A DNA stretch of 64,000 nt from Leptospira brenneri (GCF_002812125.1 NZ_NPDQ01000003.1:372001-436000); one strand, 5' to 3'; positions 25,525-34,640 are shown, numbered from the stretch's first letter. The notes: generated from the sequence alone by a model not told the origin. Program-made: numbers and translations.

Positions 25525-26802
25525 ATGGTATATTTTTTTTACGACATCCTTGTTTCCTGTATTGATTTTATCTTAAAGTTTCTTTCGTTCTTTCTAAAAC
25601 TGGTTCGAGAAGAATTACAAAAAAGAAAACGGATTCTAAACCAAATATTTTCAAAATCTGCTGAGGGTAAATTTGTGATCTGGCTACATGCGGCCAGTGT
25701 CGGAGAGCTTGACCAAGCCAAAGCCCTGACGGAAACCATTCGTAAAAAAAACAAAAATGTTTTTATCATCCAATCTGTTTTTTCCTCTTCCGTAAAAGAA
25801 ACTTCCTTTACTGATCCACTCGCCGATGTTTATTTTTATCTCCCTTTAGATCGTGCCCATGCCTATGACAAAATTTTTTCTCATTTTCAACCGAAGGTTT
25901 TATTCATTATGGCTTGGGATACTTGGCCAAATCTTTTAAGAAAAACATCACAAATGGGAACAAAGTCGTATCTTGCCTGTGCCAGTTTGTCTTCCCAGTC
26001 TTCGCGAAAAAACCCATTTGTACGTTCTTTGACAAAAGCTTCCTTCCAATACCTAACAGGAATTTATCCCAGTCATAAACTTATGGCCAAAGAATTTGAA
26101 GGTTTGGTTTCCACAAATACCGACTTTTCTGTATTAGGTGACACAAGATTCGAATCCGTTTTAGGAAAATTGGAATCCAAATCCCCAAACCCCAATTTTA
26201 CGAAATTTGTCTCTGAACAAAAAGATTTTCTTTCTAAAAATAAACCGGTGATTCTTGGTTCCACTTATGGAATCTGTGAAGAACGATTTTCTGCTTATTT
26301 GAAAGGACATTCTGATGAGGCGTATTATTGGATTTTTCCTCATAAATGGGAAGAAAATCGGCTCTTAGAATGGATTCCAAAATTAGAAAGATATGGTAGC
26401 GTCGCCGTTTTTTCCAAACTGACTCCAGGCAAACCCCTACCGAAATTCATTCTTTTTGACCTGATGGGAATTTTAGCTTTTGCATACCAGTATGGAAGTT
26501 TTGCCTATGTTGGAGGCGCTTGGCTGCATCGAGTGCATAATACCATTGAACCCGCTGCCCTTGGTCTTGCTGTCATCACCGGTCCCAAAATCGCAAATGC
26601 ACCAGAAGCAATCGTTATGCAAGAATTAGGTGGACTTTTCAAAACAGAAACAGAAGACCAATTTGTAGAAAAATTTGCCCTACTTGTAAAGGACAACTCT
26701 TTAAGAGAAAAGATGGGAAAAGGGAATCGAAACTTTGTTGTAGAAAATAGAGGTGCATCGGATAAGATTTATAACCGAGTTTTCTCCGATGCCCAAAATT
26801 AA
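25525..26802 (+). CDS. kdtA: 3-deoxy-D-manno-octulosonic acid (Kdo) transferase
   Basis: 425 residues with an N-terminal membrane-associated segment (IDFILKFLSFFLKLV). The family signature is seen in VIWLHAASVGELDQAKALTE, FYLPLDRAHAYDKIFSHFQP and YVGGAWLHRVHNTIEPAALGLAVITGP. It adds Kdo to lipid A at the cytoplasmic face of the inner membrane, so the organism makes LPS. KdtA belongs to the GT-B fold family GT30. Its 3' end overlaps the start of nadE by 14 bases. Confidence 0.93.
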   Translation: MVYFFYDILVSCIDFILKFLSFFLKLVREELQKRKRILNQIFSKSAEGKFVIWLHAASVGELDQAKALTETIRKKNKNVFIIQSVFSSSVKETSFTDPLADVYFYLPLDRAHAYDKIFSHFQPKVLFIMAWDTWPNLLRKTSQMGTKSYLACASLSSQSSRKNPFVRSLTKASFQYLTGIYPSHKLMAKEFEGLVSTNTDFSVLGDTRFESVLGKLESKSPNPNFTKFVSEQKDFLSKNKPVILGSTYGICEERFSAYLKGHSDEAYYWIFPHKWEENRLLEWIPKLERYGSVAVFSKLTPGKPLPKFILFDLMGILAFAYQYGSFAYVGGAWLHRVHNTIEPAALGLAVITGPKIANAPEAIVMQELGGLFKTETEDQFVEKFALLVKDNSLREKMGKGNRNFVVENRGASDKIYNRVFSDAQN

Positions 26803-28726
26803 AATTGCAGCAGTTACGCTAAATACCACTCCCCTCGATTTTTTGGGGAATTATGAATCCATCACAAAAGCAATCGAGAGTAGAGAAACAAAAGAGGCAG
26901 ATTGTATTCTTTTTCCGGAACTTTGTATTTCGGGTTATGGATGCGAAGATGCTTTTTACAAACCAGATGTTTGGACTCGTTCGGAAGAAATGATTCGAGA
27001 ACTCAAAACCTTTTCTAAAAACCAAATCATTATTGTTGGTCTTCCCGTCTTTGTTGGTTCTTTTTTATATAACTGTATGGCGGTGCTCTATGGTGGTAGA
27101 GTTGTCGCACTTGTTCCCAAATTAAACTTAGCAAACACTGGCGTACATTATGAACGGAGATGGTTTCATTCGGAATCAGAATTTTTAAATAGAACCATTC
27201 CGTTTGCTGGAGATGAAGTTCCCTTCGGGCATTTTATCTTTCAAAGAGGCCCTTGGAATTTTGCAGTGGAGATTTGCGAAGATAGTTGGTCGGTCCAAAA
27301 ACCAGCCTCCTTTTACAGTTTACAAGGGATCGATGTTTTGTTCTCTCCAGGGGCTTCTCATTTTGCCATAGGTAAACAGACCATTCGAAAGCAAATTTTT
27401 GCCGAATCCAGTAGAAACCAGTGTAATTTACAAGTGTTCACCAATCTGGTTGGAAATGAATCCGGTCGGATTATCTTTGAAGGAGGGGCAATCTTTGCCT
27501 CTCTTGGAAACATAAAAAAAGAAGGACCAAGACTTTCCTTTTCCCCCTTCCAAGTAACCTCTTTTGATTTTGATCCCTTGGAAATTCGGGCTGCCAAAGC
27601 CAGGTCCTTTCGGGATTCAAAACCAAAATCGCAATCCACAGAAATTCCCAGAATCCAATTGGATTCTTTTAGAAATGAGACAAATTCTCATGGTTTTTCC
27701 ATTCTCGACAAAAGAAGCGAGGCAACAAAAGAAGAAGACCTAAGTTCGATTGTTTTTAGTCCCTTTGAAGAATTCACTAAGGCCGTTTCTCTTGGTCTTT
27801 ATGACTATTTACGAAAATCAAAAACAAAGGGATTTACTCTTTCTCTTTCGGGAGGAGCAGACAGCGCCACCTGTGCCCTCCTTGTGCATACCATGAAAGA
27901 AATTTCCAAATATGAAAATGGGGATTCTATATTTTCCTCACTTGGGATTGATGAAGACAACTTACTTGTAACCATCTACCAAAAAACAGAAAACAACTCG
28001 AGTCTCACAGAAGAGATTGCCAAACAATTAAGTGAAGAACTGGGTTGTGCGTTTCATTCCATCACCATTGACCAGGCTGTGGACACATCCATAAAACTCA
28101 TAGAATCCGTTCTTGAAAAAAAACTAAACTGGAAAGAACATGATTTGCCCTTACAAAATATCCAAGCAAGAGTTCGTTCCCCTTTGGTTTGGTTACTTGC
28201 CAATTTAAATGGACATCTACTTTTATCCACAGGAAATAGAAGTGAAGCTGCTGTTGGTTATACAACGATGGATGGAGATTCATCGGGTTCACTTGCTCCA
28301 CTAGCAGGAGTTAGTAAAGAATTCTTACTCGACTTTTTAGATGATATCCAAAAAGAAAACAATCGTTTCCTTTCTCCAAAAGAATCAATTCGCATTTTAC
28401 GAAACACAAAACCAACAGCAGAACTAAAACCTTTATCAGAACACCAAGAAGATGAAAAGGATTTAATGCCCTACCCCATCTTACAGTCCATCGAAAGAAA
28501 ACTGGTATTTTTGGCAAAAGGAGAATCCGATTGTCTAGAAGGTTTGAAACAAGAATTCCCTTGGGAAGGAACAGAAAAACTTTCCGAATACATAAGGAAA
28601 TTTAAAAAACTTTTTATGACTTCGCAATGGAAACGAGAGAGGCTTCCTCCCTCCTTCCATCTGGATGAGTACGGCCTGGATCCAAAATCCAGTTACCGTT
28701 ACCCCATCCTATCAAGCGAAACTTAA
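26789..28726 (+). CDS. nadE: Glutamine-dependent NAD(+) synthetase
   Basis: 645 residues from ATG 26789. The nitrilase-type glutaminase domain holds the triad Glu44 (LFPELCISGYG), Lys111 (VPKLNLANTG) and Cys163 (EICEDSW). The synthetase domain has the P-loop LSLSGGADSATCALL, and the later STGNRSEAAVGYTTMDGD supports adenylation of deamido-NAD. It makes NAD from nicotinate adenine dinucleotide with ammonia released from glutamine, in the cytoplasm. The start overlaps kdtA, a coupling rather than a functional link. It is convergent with the next gene, with a 1-base gap. Confidence 0.95.
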   Translation: MPKIKIAAVTLNTTPLDFLGNYESITKAIESRETKEADCILFPELCISGYGCEDAFYKPDVWTRSEEMIRELKTFSKNQIIIVGLPVFVGSFLYNCMAVLYGGRVVALVPKLNLANTGVHYERRWFHSESEFLNRTIPFAGDEVPFGHFIFQRGPWNFAVEICEDSWSVQKPASFYSLQGIDVLFSPGASHFAIGKQTIRKQIFAESSRNQCNLQVFTNLVGNESGRIIFEGGAIFASLGNIKKEGPRLSFSPFQVTSFDFDPLEIRAAKARSFRDSKPKSQSTEIPRIQLDSFRNETNSHGFSILDKRSEATKEEDLSSIVFSPFEEFTKAVSLGLYDYLRKSKTKGFTLSLSGGADSATCALLVHTMKEISKYENGDSIFSSLGIDEDNLLVTIYQKTENNSSLTEEIAKQLSEELGCAFHSITIDQAVDTSIKLIESVLEKKLNWKEHDLPLQNIQARVRSPLVWLLANLNGHLLLSTGNRSEAAVGYTTMDGDSSGSLAPLAGVSKEFLLDFLDDIQKENNRFLSPKESIRILRNTKPTAELKPLSEHQEDEKDLMPYPILQSIERKLVFLAKGESDCLEGLKQEFPWEGTEKLSEYIRKFKKLFMTSQWKRERLPPSFHLDEYGLDPKSSYRYPILSSET

Positions 28727-28727
28727 A

Positions 28728-29420
28728 TTAGGGAGAAGAAATCCCCGCCTTTTGGTAGGCATTCGTCGCTTCCTTTTCCACCTGTTCGTTTTGAAATTGA
28801 ATACTTTTCAAAATCTCTTGGAACTTTTTATCCATCTCTGGATCGTCTCCCCCTTGAGATTCAATGAGGTAGTTGATAATTTCCAAACGATCTTTTCCTT
28901 GTTTTCGAACATGATTGTAATACAAAGTAATGTCCGTTGCATTCGGAGTCCCACCAAACACAGAGTTTGTGGCTCTTGTTAACTTTTGGTTAAACTCAGA
29001 CTGCTTTTGTTTGTCCTCGGGTGTGAGTCGCTTCGGAATCAAGTCGTTATCGGGAAACTGTTCCCTAAGTTCCTCAAAGGCCTGCATGGCTTCTGGGGGA
29101 TAAGGTTTTCCTGTTTGTGGATTGATCGGAACTTCACCGGCTTCTGAACTAGCAAGGTTACTATCTTCCTCATAACGCATTCCACCTGCATTATAATAGT
29201 CAGAATCGAAGATCGAACCAGAATCTTCCCCGCGAACCCCCAAACGGTTGGTTCCTTTGGGATTGTTAGATCCTCCCCCAAATAAGGCAAGGGCCTGTGA
29301 ACTTCTTTCTTTTTTACGGCGAGCCTCTTCTTCATCCTCTCCACCCATTACGAGTAGGATGAGAAAAAAGAGCCCAATCAGAGAAATGGAGACAAAGAGT
29401 AATTTTTTTTGGATTCCCAT
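28728..29420 (-). CDS. Membrane-anchored hypothetical protein
   Basis: 230 residues. N-terminal hydrophobic segment (LLFVSISLIGLFFLILLVMG), then an acidic/basic region (GGEDEEEARRKKERS), a glycine-rich part and a helical C-terminus (DRLEIINYLIESQGG; EMDKKFQEILKSI). No known domain. It stands alone as a minus-strand gene between two plus-strand genes. Confidence 0.65.
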   Translation of the reverse strand: MGIQKKLLFVSISLIGLFFLILLVMGGEDEEEARRKKERSSQALALFGGGSNNPKGTNRLGVRGEDSGSIFDSDYYNAGGMRYEEDSNLASSEAGEVPINPQTGKPYPPEAMQAFEELREQFPDNDLIPKRLTPEDKQKQSEFNQKLTRATNSVFGGTPNATDITLYYNHVRKQGKDRLEIINYLIESQGGDDPEMDKKFQEILKSIQFQNEQVEKEATNAYQKAGISSP

Positions 29421-29462
29421 AGATTGAATTCCTGAAAACTTGGAAGGGAAACTAGAAACAGA

Positions 29463-30203
29463 ATGCGTTTTCCTTCTTTACATCCACTTTACTTTTTCTG
29501 CATATCTTTTCTCTCTTTTTTTGGGTGTGGAATTAATACCGATACACCCGTAGCCCCTTTTGTTTTCCTGGTTCCGCCCAGTGTCCCACAAATCCTTTCC
29601 GTCGTAGCCGTAAATAGTAATATTACCAATGACTTCCAAACAGATGTATTCAATTATAATCTGGATCCAAGGCCAGAATACATCCTGCGCTATTATGTGA
29701 CCAACAGAGAACCTCAATTTTTGGGTTATAACCTCTATGTAACCACTGCCTTCCCTGGAATCATCCAAACCGTCCAGGGAGAATGGTTGGAGGACGGGGT
29801 TCAACCGAGCTTTCCCCACCTTCCCTATGAGGCTTCCACAGAATCATCAAAAATCGTAACCAAACGAATCCGCTTTGCCGTTCCACCGCCAGGAGCTGAA
29901 TTCTTTCAAAAATGCCAAATCTATAACTTTACTTTGAGGTCGATGCTCACGGGGGGACTCATTTCCAACCCATCCACCACTTCCAGTACTTGCGCCATTC
30001 CGAATAAGGTAAATGACATCCAAACTCTCTGTGCAGTGGGCACTGGTTGCAACACTGCTTTTTGTGCCAATGCGGCTTGTGGAACCCCGAGTTCTTGTGC
30101 ACTAGGAACTGCTTGTAACCCTTGTACCAAAGGGAATAATGATCTTGGCTGCGCTTGCCCAGCGGGACAATCTCCCCCAGGATGCCAATACGTTGGCCCG
30201 TAA
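29463..30203 (+). CDS. Cysteine-rich lipoprotein
   Basis: 246 residues. Lipobox LSFFGC, with the lipid cysteine at about 22. A beta-rich domain (IRFAVPPPGAEFFQKCQIYNF) is followed by a C-terminal tail with about a dozen cysteines at short spacing (CAVGTGCNTAFCANAACG, CALGTACNPCTKG, CACPAGQSPPGC), resembling small disulfide-knot or EGF-like surface tails. Probably outer-membrane surface-exposed (inference). Divergent from the gene at 28728-29420, with about 40 bases between them. Confidence 0.7.
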   Translation: MRFPSLHPLYFFCISFLSFFGCGINTDTPVAPFVFLVPPSVPQILSVVAVNSNITNDFQTDVFNYNLDPRPEYILRYYVTNREPQFLGYNLYVTTAFPGIIQTVQGEWLEDGVQPSFPHLPYEASTESSKIVTKRIRFAVPPPGAEFFQKCQIYNFTLRSMLTGGLISNPSTTSSTCAIPNKVNDIQTLCAVGTGCNTAFCANAACGTPSSCALGTACNPCTKGNNDLGCACPAGQSPPGCQYVGP

Positions 30204-30915
30204 ACAGGAACCAGGCTCTCTTTATGTTGTGGCGACCCCGATCGGAAATCTGGGGGACATTACCCTTCGTGCTCTAGAGATTTTTAAAACGGTGGATCTT
30301 GTCCTTTGTGAATCTGCCAAAGAAACCAGATCCCTTTTTTCCAAGTTGGAAATCTCGACCCCTGTCCTTGCCCTTTACAAAGATAGTTCGGAATCTCCGT
30401 ATGCGAATGTCCTAGAGCAACTAATGAGCGGGAAATCGATGGCCTTGGTTTCTGATGCTGGAACCCCAGGAGTTTCGGATCCAGGAAGCCAGATGGTGCG
30501 AACCGCAAGAGAAAAGGGAATTTCCATTGTTCCCGTGCCAGGTGCCTCTGCCCTTACCGCTTTACTTTCTGTTTCCGGTTTTCAGGTCAATCCCACATAT
30601 TTTTTGGGGTTCCTCTCTGAAAAACCGAGCAAAAAACGCCGAGAATTAGAAAGAGCTTCTGAAATTGATGGACTTGTGGTTTTTTATGAATCTGTCCACA
30701 AACTCCCAAGACTCTACCCAATGCTTGAAGAACTCTATCCTGATACGGAAGTTCTTGTGGGAAGGGAGTTGACAAAGACCTTTGAAGAGGTACTTTATTA
30801 TGCAAATCCTAGGGAATTGGCAAAGAATCCGCCAAACGCCAAAGGCGAGTTTGTTTTTCTCTTAAATCATAGAAAAAAAACACTTAAGGGAAATTCAGAT
30901 TCCTCCGATATGTGA
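30193..30915 (+). CDS. rsmI: 16S rRNA (cytidine-1402 2'-O)-methyltransferase
   Basis: 240 residues from TTG 30193, overlapping the lipoprotein's end by 11 bases; an ATG at 30139 with AAGGG upstream would overlap it by 65 bases. The fold has YVVATPIGNLGDITLRAL, SDAGTPGVSDPGSQMV, VPGASALTALLSVSGF and FYESVHKLPR, all typical of RsmI in the tetrapyrrole-methylase superfamily. It methylates the 2'-OH of C1402 at the ribosomal decoding site. The C-terminal tail is shorter than in E. coli RsmI. Confidence 0.92.
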   Translation: MARKQEPGSLYVVATPIGNLGDITLRALEIFKTVDLVLCESAKETRSLFSKLEISTPVLALYKDSSESPYANVLEQLMSGKSMALVSDAGTPGVSDPGSQMVRTAREKGISIVPVPGASALTALLSVSGFQVNPTYFLGFLSEKPSKKRRELERASEIDGLVVFYESVHKLPRLYPMLEELYPDTEVLVGRELTKTFEEVLYYANPRELAKNPPNAKGEFVFLLNHRKKTLKGNSDSSDM

Positions 30916-30936
30916 TGTAGGAAGAGGACTAAATAT

Positions 30937-31263
30937 ATGAACGTCGATAAAGTAGGACGAGTTGGTGGGTATGGGTACGAACCCAAAAAAACACAAAGCC
31001 CAAAAGAAACAGAGGCGCAAGCTCCTGTAGATACAATTTCCATTTCTGATGCTGCGAAAAAAATCGCTTCAGAAGCAAAATTACAAGCTGAAGTAAAACA
31101 AATTGCGAAACAAATCGTTCAAGCACCTCCAGAAGAGGATCGCTCTGAGAAAATCAAAGCAGTAAAAGAACGATTGAAAAACGGTGATTATGATAACCTC
31201 TCTGCAGAGATGTTAGATAAAATTTCCGACCAAATCGCGACAACTTTCCTCGGACAACAGTAA
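30937..31263 (+). CDS. flgM: FlgM-like anti-sigma factor (anti-sigma-28)
   Basis: 108 residues with a good ribosome binding site (GGAAGAGG). The C-terminal two thirds follow the FlgM pattern: DTISISDAAKKIASEA, then EDRSEKIKAVKERLKNGDYDN and LSAEMLDKISDQIATT. FlgM binds FliA (sigma-28) and holds back late flagellar genes until the hook is complete. The N-terminal extension (MNVDKVGRVGGYGYEPKKTQ) is longer than in enteric FlgM (97 residues). A terminator follows directly. Confidence 0.85.
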   Translation: MNVDKVGRVGGYGYEPKKTQSPKETEAQAPVDTISISDAAKKIASEAKLQAEVKQIAKQIVQAPPEEDRSEKIKAVKERLKNGDYDNLSAEMLDKISDQIATTFLGQQ

Positions 31264-31292
31264 AAAGGACGGGAGGTGAGGGATCCTTTTTT
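31262..31292 (+). terminator. Rho-independent terminator after flgM
   Basis: AAAAAGGA (31262-31269) pairs with TCCTTTTT (31284-31291) around a 14-base loop, followed by further T. It would end the flgM transcript before the dehydrogenase-like gene. Confidence 0.65.
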
Positions 31293-31346
31293 ATTGTCCT
31301 CTCCGAGGATTTCTCTAACTCCGCCGAATCATAATTAGGGGATCGT

Positions 31347-32513
31347 ATGCCAGTTCTCCCCGAATGGATCAATTTTCAATTTCCGCCAAAAATTCACTTC
31401 GAAATCGATTGTGGATACAAACTCGGTTCTTTTGTCAAAAACATTGGCTCAAGGGTGGTTCTCATCACCACTCAAAAAGAATTAGAAAACGCCGAAGAAC
31501 TTTCTATCATCAAAACCAGTCTTGAAAAACACGCTGAAGGTGTGATCATCTATGATGACATCGTTGACCGTGTTCATTTTAAAGATTTAGATTCTTGTGC
31601 TCACTTTCTTAGAATTTCGAATGCAGATTGTGTTGTGGCTTATGGTTCCTTTGAATCAGTGAACGCAGGTAAGGCGGCGTCCCTACTCGCAACCAACGAT
31701 CTTTTTGCTGAAGAACTACTCATTGGGAAAAAACAACCTAAGAAAAAAGGCCTTCCTCTCATCGTTGTTCCTACAAAACCCCTACTCGGCAATGAATGTT
31801 CTCCTTTCTTTTCGATTGTGGATGATAAAGATAAAAATAGAAAGTATTTTGCACATGAATGGGCCTTTCCGGAACTCATTGTTTCTGATCCCAAAATTGG
31901 GGCTGGTATGTCTAGTTCTGAAACTGCAAAAACGGGAATCTCTATCTTATCTGCTGCCGTGGATAGTATCCTTTCTAAGTATGCCAATGAAATTACCTCT
32001 TCCACTGCTCTGCGTTCCATTGAACTTATTTCCAAAAACATTGTACCGGCAATTCGTGAACCAAGAAACTTAGGACCAAAAAACTCCATTTATGCGGCAA
32101 GTCTCCTCGCAGGAATTGCCCAATCCACAAGTAGCCTTGGACTCTGTTATGCTTTATCATTGGCAGTAACAACAGTTACCAATTTAGATATCTTTCAAAG
32201 TATGTCGATTCTCCTCCCTCACGTGATGGAATACAACCTCACATCCTCAGCAGGAAAATACGTGATGATTGCGAGAGCTCTGGATGAAGATGTCACCAAT
32301 ATATCCGTCATTGAAGCTGCCATCAAAGCGGTAGAAGGAATTCGTAAAATCTATTTGGAACTTCGTATTCCCCAAAGGTTGTCGGAATACGAAGTGAAAA
32401 AAATCGATCTTCCTGGGATTGCCACTCTGGCAGCAACTTACTCATTTCTTGATTGTCTCCCAAGAGAACTTCCCAAAAATGAAATTGAAACCATCCTTGT
32501 GGCTGCGTTTTAG
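31347..32513 (+). CDS. Iron-containing alcohol dehydrogenase-like protein with degenerate metal site
   Basis: 388 residues, the usual length of the family. Co-linear features remain: VVAYGSFESVNAGKAAS for GGGSxxDxAK, IVVPTKPLLGNECSPF for PTTAGTGSE, and SILLPHVMEYN for the LLPHVMRYN segment. The metal ligands do not: in the DxxxH position the histidine is Ser (VDSILSKY), and the two other His are Tyr and Ile or Leu (LCYALSLAV; LDIFQSMSILLPH). The aspartate is kept. This suggests the protein does not bind iron or zinc and is not an ordinary dehydrogenase; it might be a structural or binding relative. It is the first gene of a run of four. Confidence 0.75.
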   Translation: MPVLPEWINFQFPPKIHFEIDCGYKLGSFVKNIGSRVVLITTQKELENAEELSIIKTSLEKHAEGVIIYDDIVDRVHFKDLDSCAHFLRISNADCVVAYGSFESVNAGKAASLLATNDLFAEELLIGKKQPKKKGLPLIVVPTKPLLGNECSPFFSIVDDKDKNRKYFAHEWAFPELIVSDPKIGAGMSSSETAKTGISILSAAVDSILSKYANEITSSTALRSIELISKNIVPAIREPRNLGPKNSIYAASLLAGIAQSTSSLGLCYALSLAVTTVTNLDIFQSMSILLPHVMEYNLTSSAGKYVMIARALDEDVTNISVIEAAIKAVEGIRKIYLELRIPQRLSEYEVKKIDLPGIATLAATYSFLDCLPRELPKNEIETILVAAF

Positions 32514-32519
32514 GTTCCC

Positions 32520-32765
32520 TTGATCCAACTGACGGAATTCGAAAAAAAACTATTAGAAACCTTTGCACTCAGCGACCGTGATGCAAGAAGACTACAGAGA
32601 GTCATCCAAGACTTATCCATTGTTGTGGGAATGGAGCATGAAGAGATTTATGACTTCATGCGGTTTGGTGTCGAAAATGAGTTGGAAATTTTAAAAACAG
32701 ATTATAATTGGGAGCACTTTCGAATCCGGATTCAGAAGAAACTGAAAAAATCCCCACCCCTTTGA
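32520..32765 (+). CDS. Small helical hypothetical protein
   Basis: 81 residues from TTG 32520, 6 bases after the dehydrogenase-like gene stops. Helical throughout (FEKKLLETFALSDRDARRLQRVIQDL; DFMRFGVENELEILKTDYN), basic at the end. No named domain. The next frame starts inside it (TTG 32708) or on its stop (TTG 32762). The codon use matches the neighbours. It may work with the FliG-like protein downstream. Confidence 0.65.
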   Translation: MIQLTEFEKKLLETFALSDRDARRLQRVIQDLSIVVGMEHEEIYDFMRFGVENELEILKTDYNWEHFRIRIQKKLKKSPPL

Positions 32766-33940
32766 TTTACCGACAAGGAAACAATTACCATTTCTTTTTA
32801 GCAAACACCGACTCAGTCGCCAGGTTCCAAACATCTATAGAACCCTTTTATCCCATCCCCAGAAAAAAAATCCCAGAACTACCGTCTGTCACAACGGAAC
32901 CCATTCTCTTTCCTCAGTTTCTCTACCAATTACAATACAATCGCCAAAGTCTGGAGCCAAAACCAGTCCTAACGCCAACCTACATGGGAAGCAGGAAGAT
33001 ACGAATGGAATCGGAAACAAAACCCAAACCAGGTTTCCCAGAGCCAAACTTTGTTATCGGTGGAATCACTTCCTCACCCTCTTTTCTTTTCCGAGGGAAA
33101 AGAGATAAATTCCAATCGGCAAAGTATTTATCTCTTCGCGATATCATCCATCCAGAACTCACAGAAAATTTAGTAAGGGAAAAAATTGAATCCCTCTACT
33201 TCGATGCAAAAAGTAAAACCTACCTTTTCCGTTTGGTATCGATTCTTTTTTCAGGAACTCCCAAGGAAGAAGAAACCATAGTTTCCAATCTCTTTCGTCA
33301 TGAACCAGAATTTGCGAAATTCTTAAACGAACAGATGTTTACCGTAGAAATGATTCCTTTAATTCATGGATCTTTTTTGCAAGAAATCCTAAGAAACCAT
33401 GATGAGAGGTTTATCAAATACATTCTCCCCAGTCTCTCCAAACCCGTATTAGAAGTGGTTCGTTCTTCTATCTCTAAAAATAAAATGAAACAAATTTTGG
33501 ATGGGCCCATACAGAAACCACCCGAAGGTGAGGATTTGGTTTCTATCATAGAAACAGAACTTTATAAACGTTTTGCAAGGAATATCTATTACCCGGAAGG
33601 TTCTATTTTTACTTATCGAGAATCAGGGGAAGAAGAACGAAAAGAAGAGATTCCTTTTACGAACACAGAGAAATTTAATTTTTTTATCGATGGTGGTCTA
33701 CTTAGTTTTTATGGGAGAACAACGACCACACTCTTTTTCAAAACCAATGACTGGATCGAAAGTTTACGATTTGATTTCTTTTTGTCTCGTAAAGAAATCG
33801 AAACCTCCGAATTTCACAGACTTCCTCCCGATTTAATCCTAGAAGTTCCATATTATCCCACTGGAATTTTTCTTGTTGGTGGAGGGATCACCAAAGAAAG
33901 GAAACCTTTTGAGTTTTCTCTTCTTTGGTTTGATTACTAA
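32762..33940 (+). CDS. FliG-like protein of unknown role
   Basis: 392 residues from the TTG that overlaps the previous stop (TTGA); TTG 32708 would add 18 residues. The middle part (roughly residues 160-270) resembles FliG middle and C-terminal domains in order and spacing: EPEFAKFLNEQMFTVEMIPL, then HGSFLQEILRNHDERFIKYI, LSKPVLEVVRSSISKN and MKQIL, and a C-terminal helix. The N-terminal part is Pro-rich with charged segments, and the last 100 residues are beta-rich (FFIDGGLLSFYGRTTTTLFF), unlike FliG. Residues aligned with the acidic DD pair used in torque generation read HG. Resemblance is by pattern only. Confidence 0.6.
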   Translation: MIYRQGNNYHFFLANTDSVARFQTSIEPFYPIPRKKIPELPSVTTEPILFPQFLYQLQYNRQSLEPKPVLTPTYMGSRKIRMESETKPKPGFPEPNFVIGGITSSPSFLFRGKRDKFQSAKYLSLRDIIHPELTENLVREKIESLYFDAKSKTYLFRLVSILFSGTPKEEETIVSNLFRHEPEFAKFLNEQMFTVEMIPLIHGSFLQEILRNHDERFIKYILPSLSKPVLEVVRSSISKNKMKQILDGPIQKPPEGEDLVSIIETELYKRFARNIYYPEGSIFTYRESGEEERKEEIPFTNTEKFNFFIDGGLLSFYGRTTTTLFFKTNDWIESLRFDFFLSRKEIETSEFHRLPPDLILEVPYYPTGIFLVGGGITKERKPFEFSLLWFDY

Positions 33941-34001
33941 AATTGGTGTTTAGGATTTGCTTTTATTCTGGACGAAACAGTTTTTTTTGCAAGAATTACA
34001 C

Positions 34002-34640
34002 ATGGCCCACAGAACATTTCAACTTCTAAATCGAAATCAACTCTCATTTTATATTTCAAGTTTATTATTTGTTTGTTACTATGTTTTCTGCTACCTTGTT
34101 CCGCCGCAGCCAAACGATTCCAACCAATTGCACGAATGGCTTCTGGAATCGAAAACATATCTCCAAATTGCAGATGAGGTTTTAATCTTTGCAGTTCTTG
34201 CGCTTCTGCCTTCCATTTATATTTTAGGAAATCCATGGAAAAAAGAGACACAGCCCACTATTTTGTTTAGCTCTGGTTTATTTTTCCTTCTAGTGATACC
34301 GATGTTTGTTCTCTTGGATTTGCTGATCGGTCGGCTGGTATATCCGGTTAACTCTTATCCGCTAACGAAAGATTCGATGATTGTTTATTTAAGTTTGATC
34401 ACCGGAACAGAACATATGATTTCTCTTGTTATGGCCTTGGCCATTCTCTTGTTCAGTATTTCTTTTCGGAAACAAACGAAAGGTGGAATGGTTTTTGTGG
34501 TTGGAATCGTAACGTTTGGACTCCAAATCATTGCAAGTTTCTCCTGGCTCATTTCGCCAGGATTACTCCTTCTTTGCCGACTTAGTTTTCCGATTTGGTT
34601 AGTTCTCGCTGGATTTCTTCTTTCCAAAAACAAAAACTAA
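34002..34640 (+). CDS. Polytopic membrane protein of unknown function
   Basis: 212 residues from ATG 34002 (a TTG at 33957 is possible). Six or so transmembrane segments (FYISSLLFVCYYVFCYLV, VLIFAVLALLPSIYIL, ILFSSGLFFLLVIPMFVLL, MISLVMALAILLFSISF, MVFVVGIVTFGLQIIA, LLLLCRLSFPIWLVLAGF). No catalytic motif seen. Basic residues lie at the ends of segments. It is the last plus-strand gene before the divergent glpK unit. Confidence 0.7.
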   Translation: MAHRTFQLLNRNQLSFYISSLLFVCYYVFCYLVPPQPNDSNQLHEWLLESKTYLQIADEVLIFAVLALLPSIYILGNPWKKETQPTILFSSGLFFLLVIPMFVLLDLLIGRLVYPVNSYPLTKDSMIVYLSLITGTEHMISLVMALAILLFSISFRKQTKGGMVFVVGIVTFGLQIIASFSWLISPGLLLLCRLSFPIWLVLAGFLLSKNKN

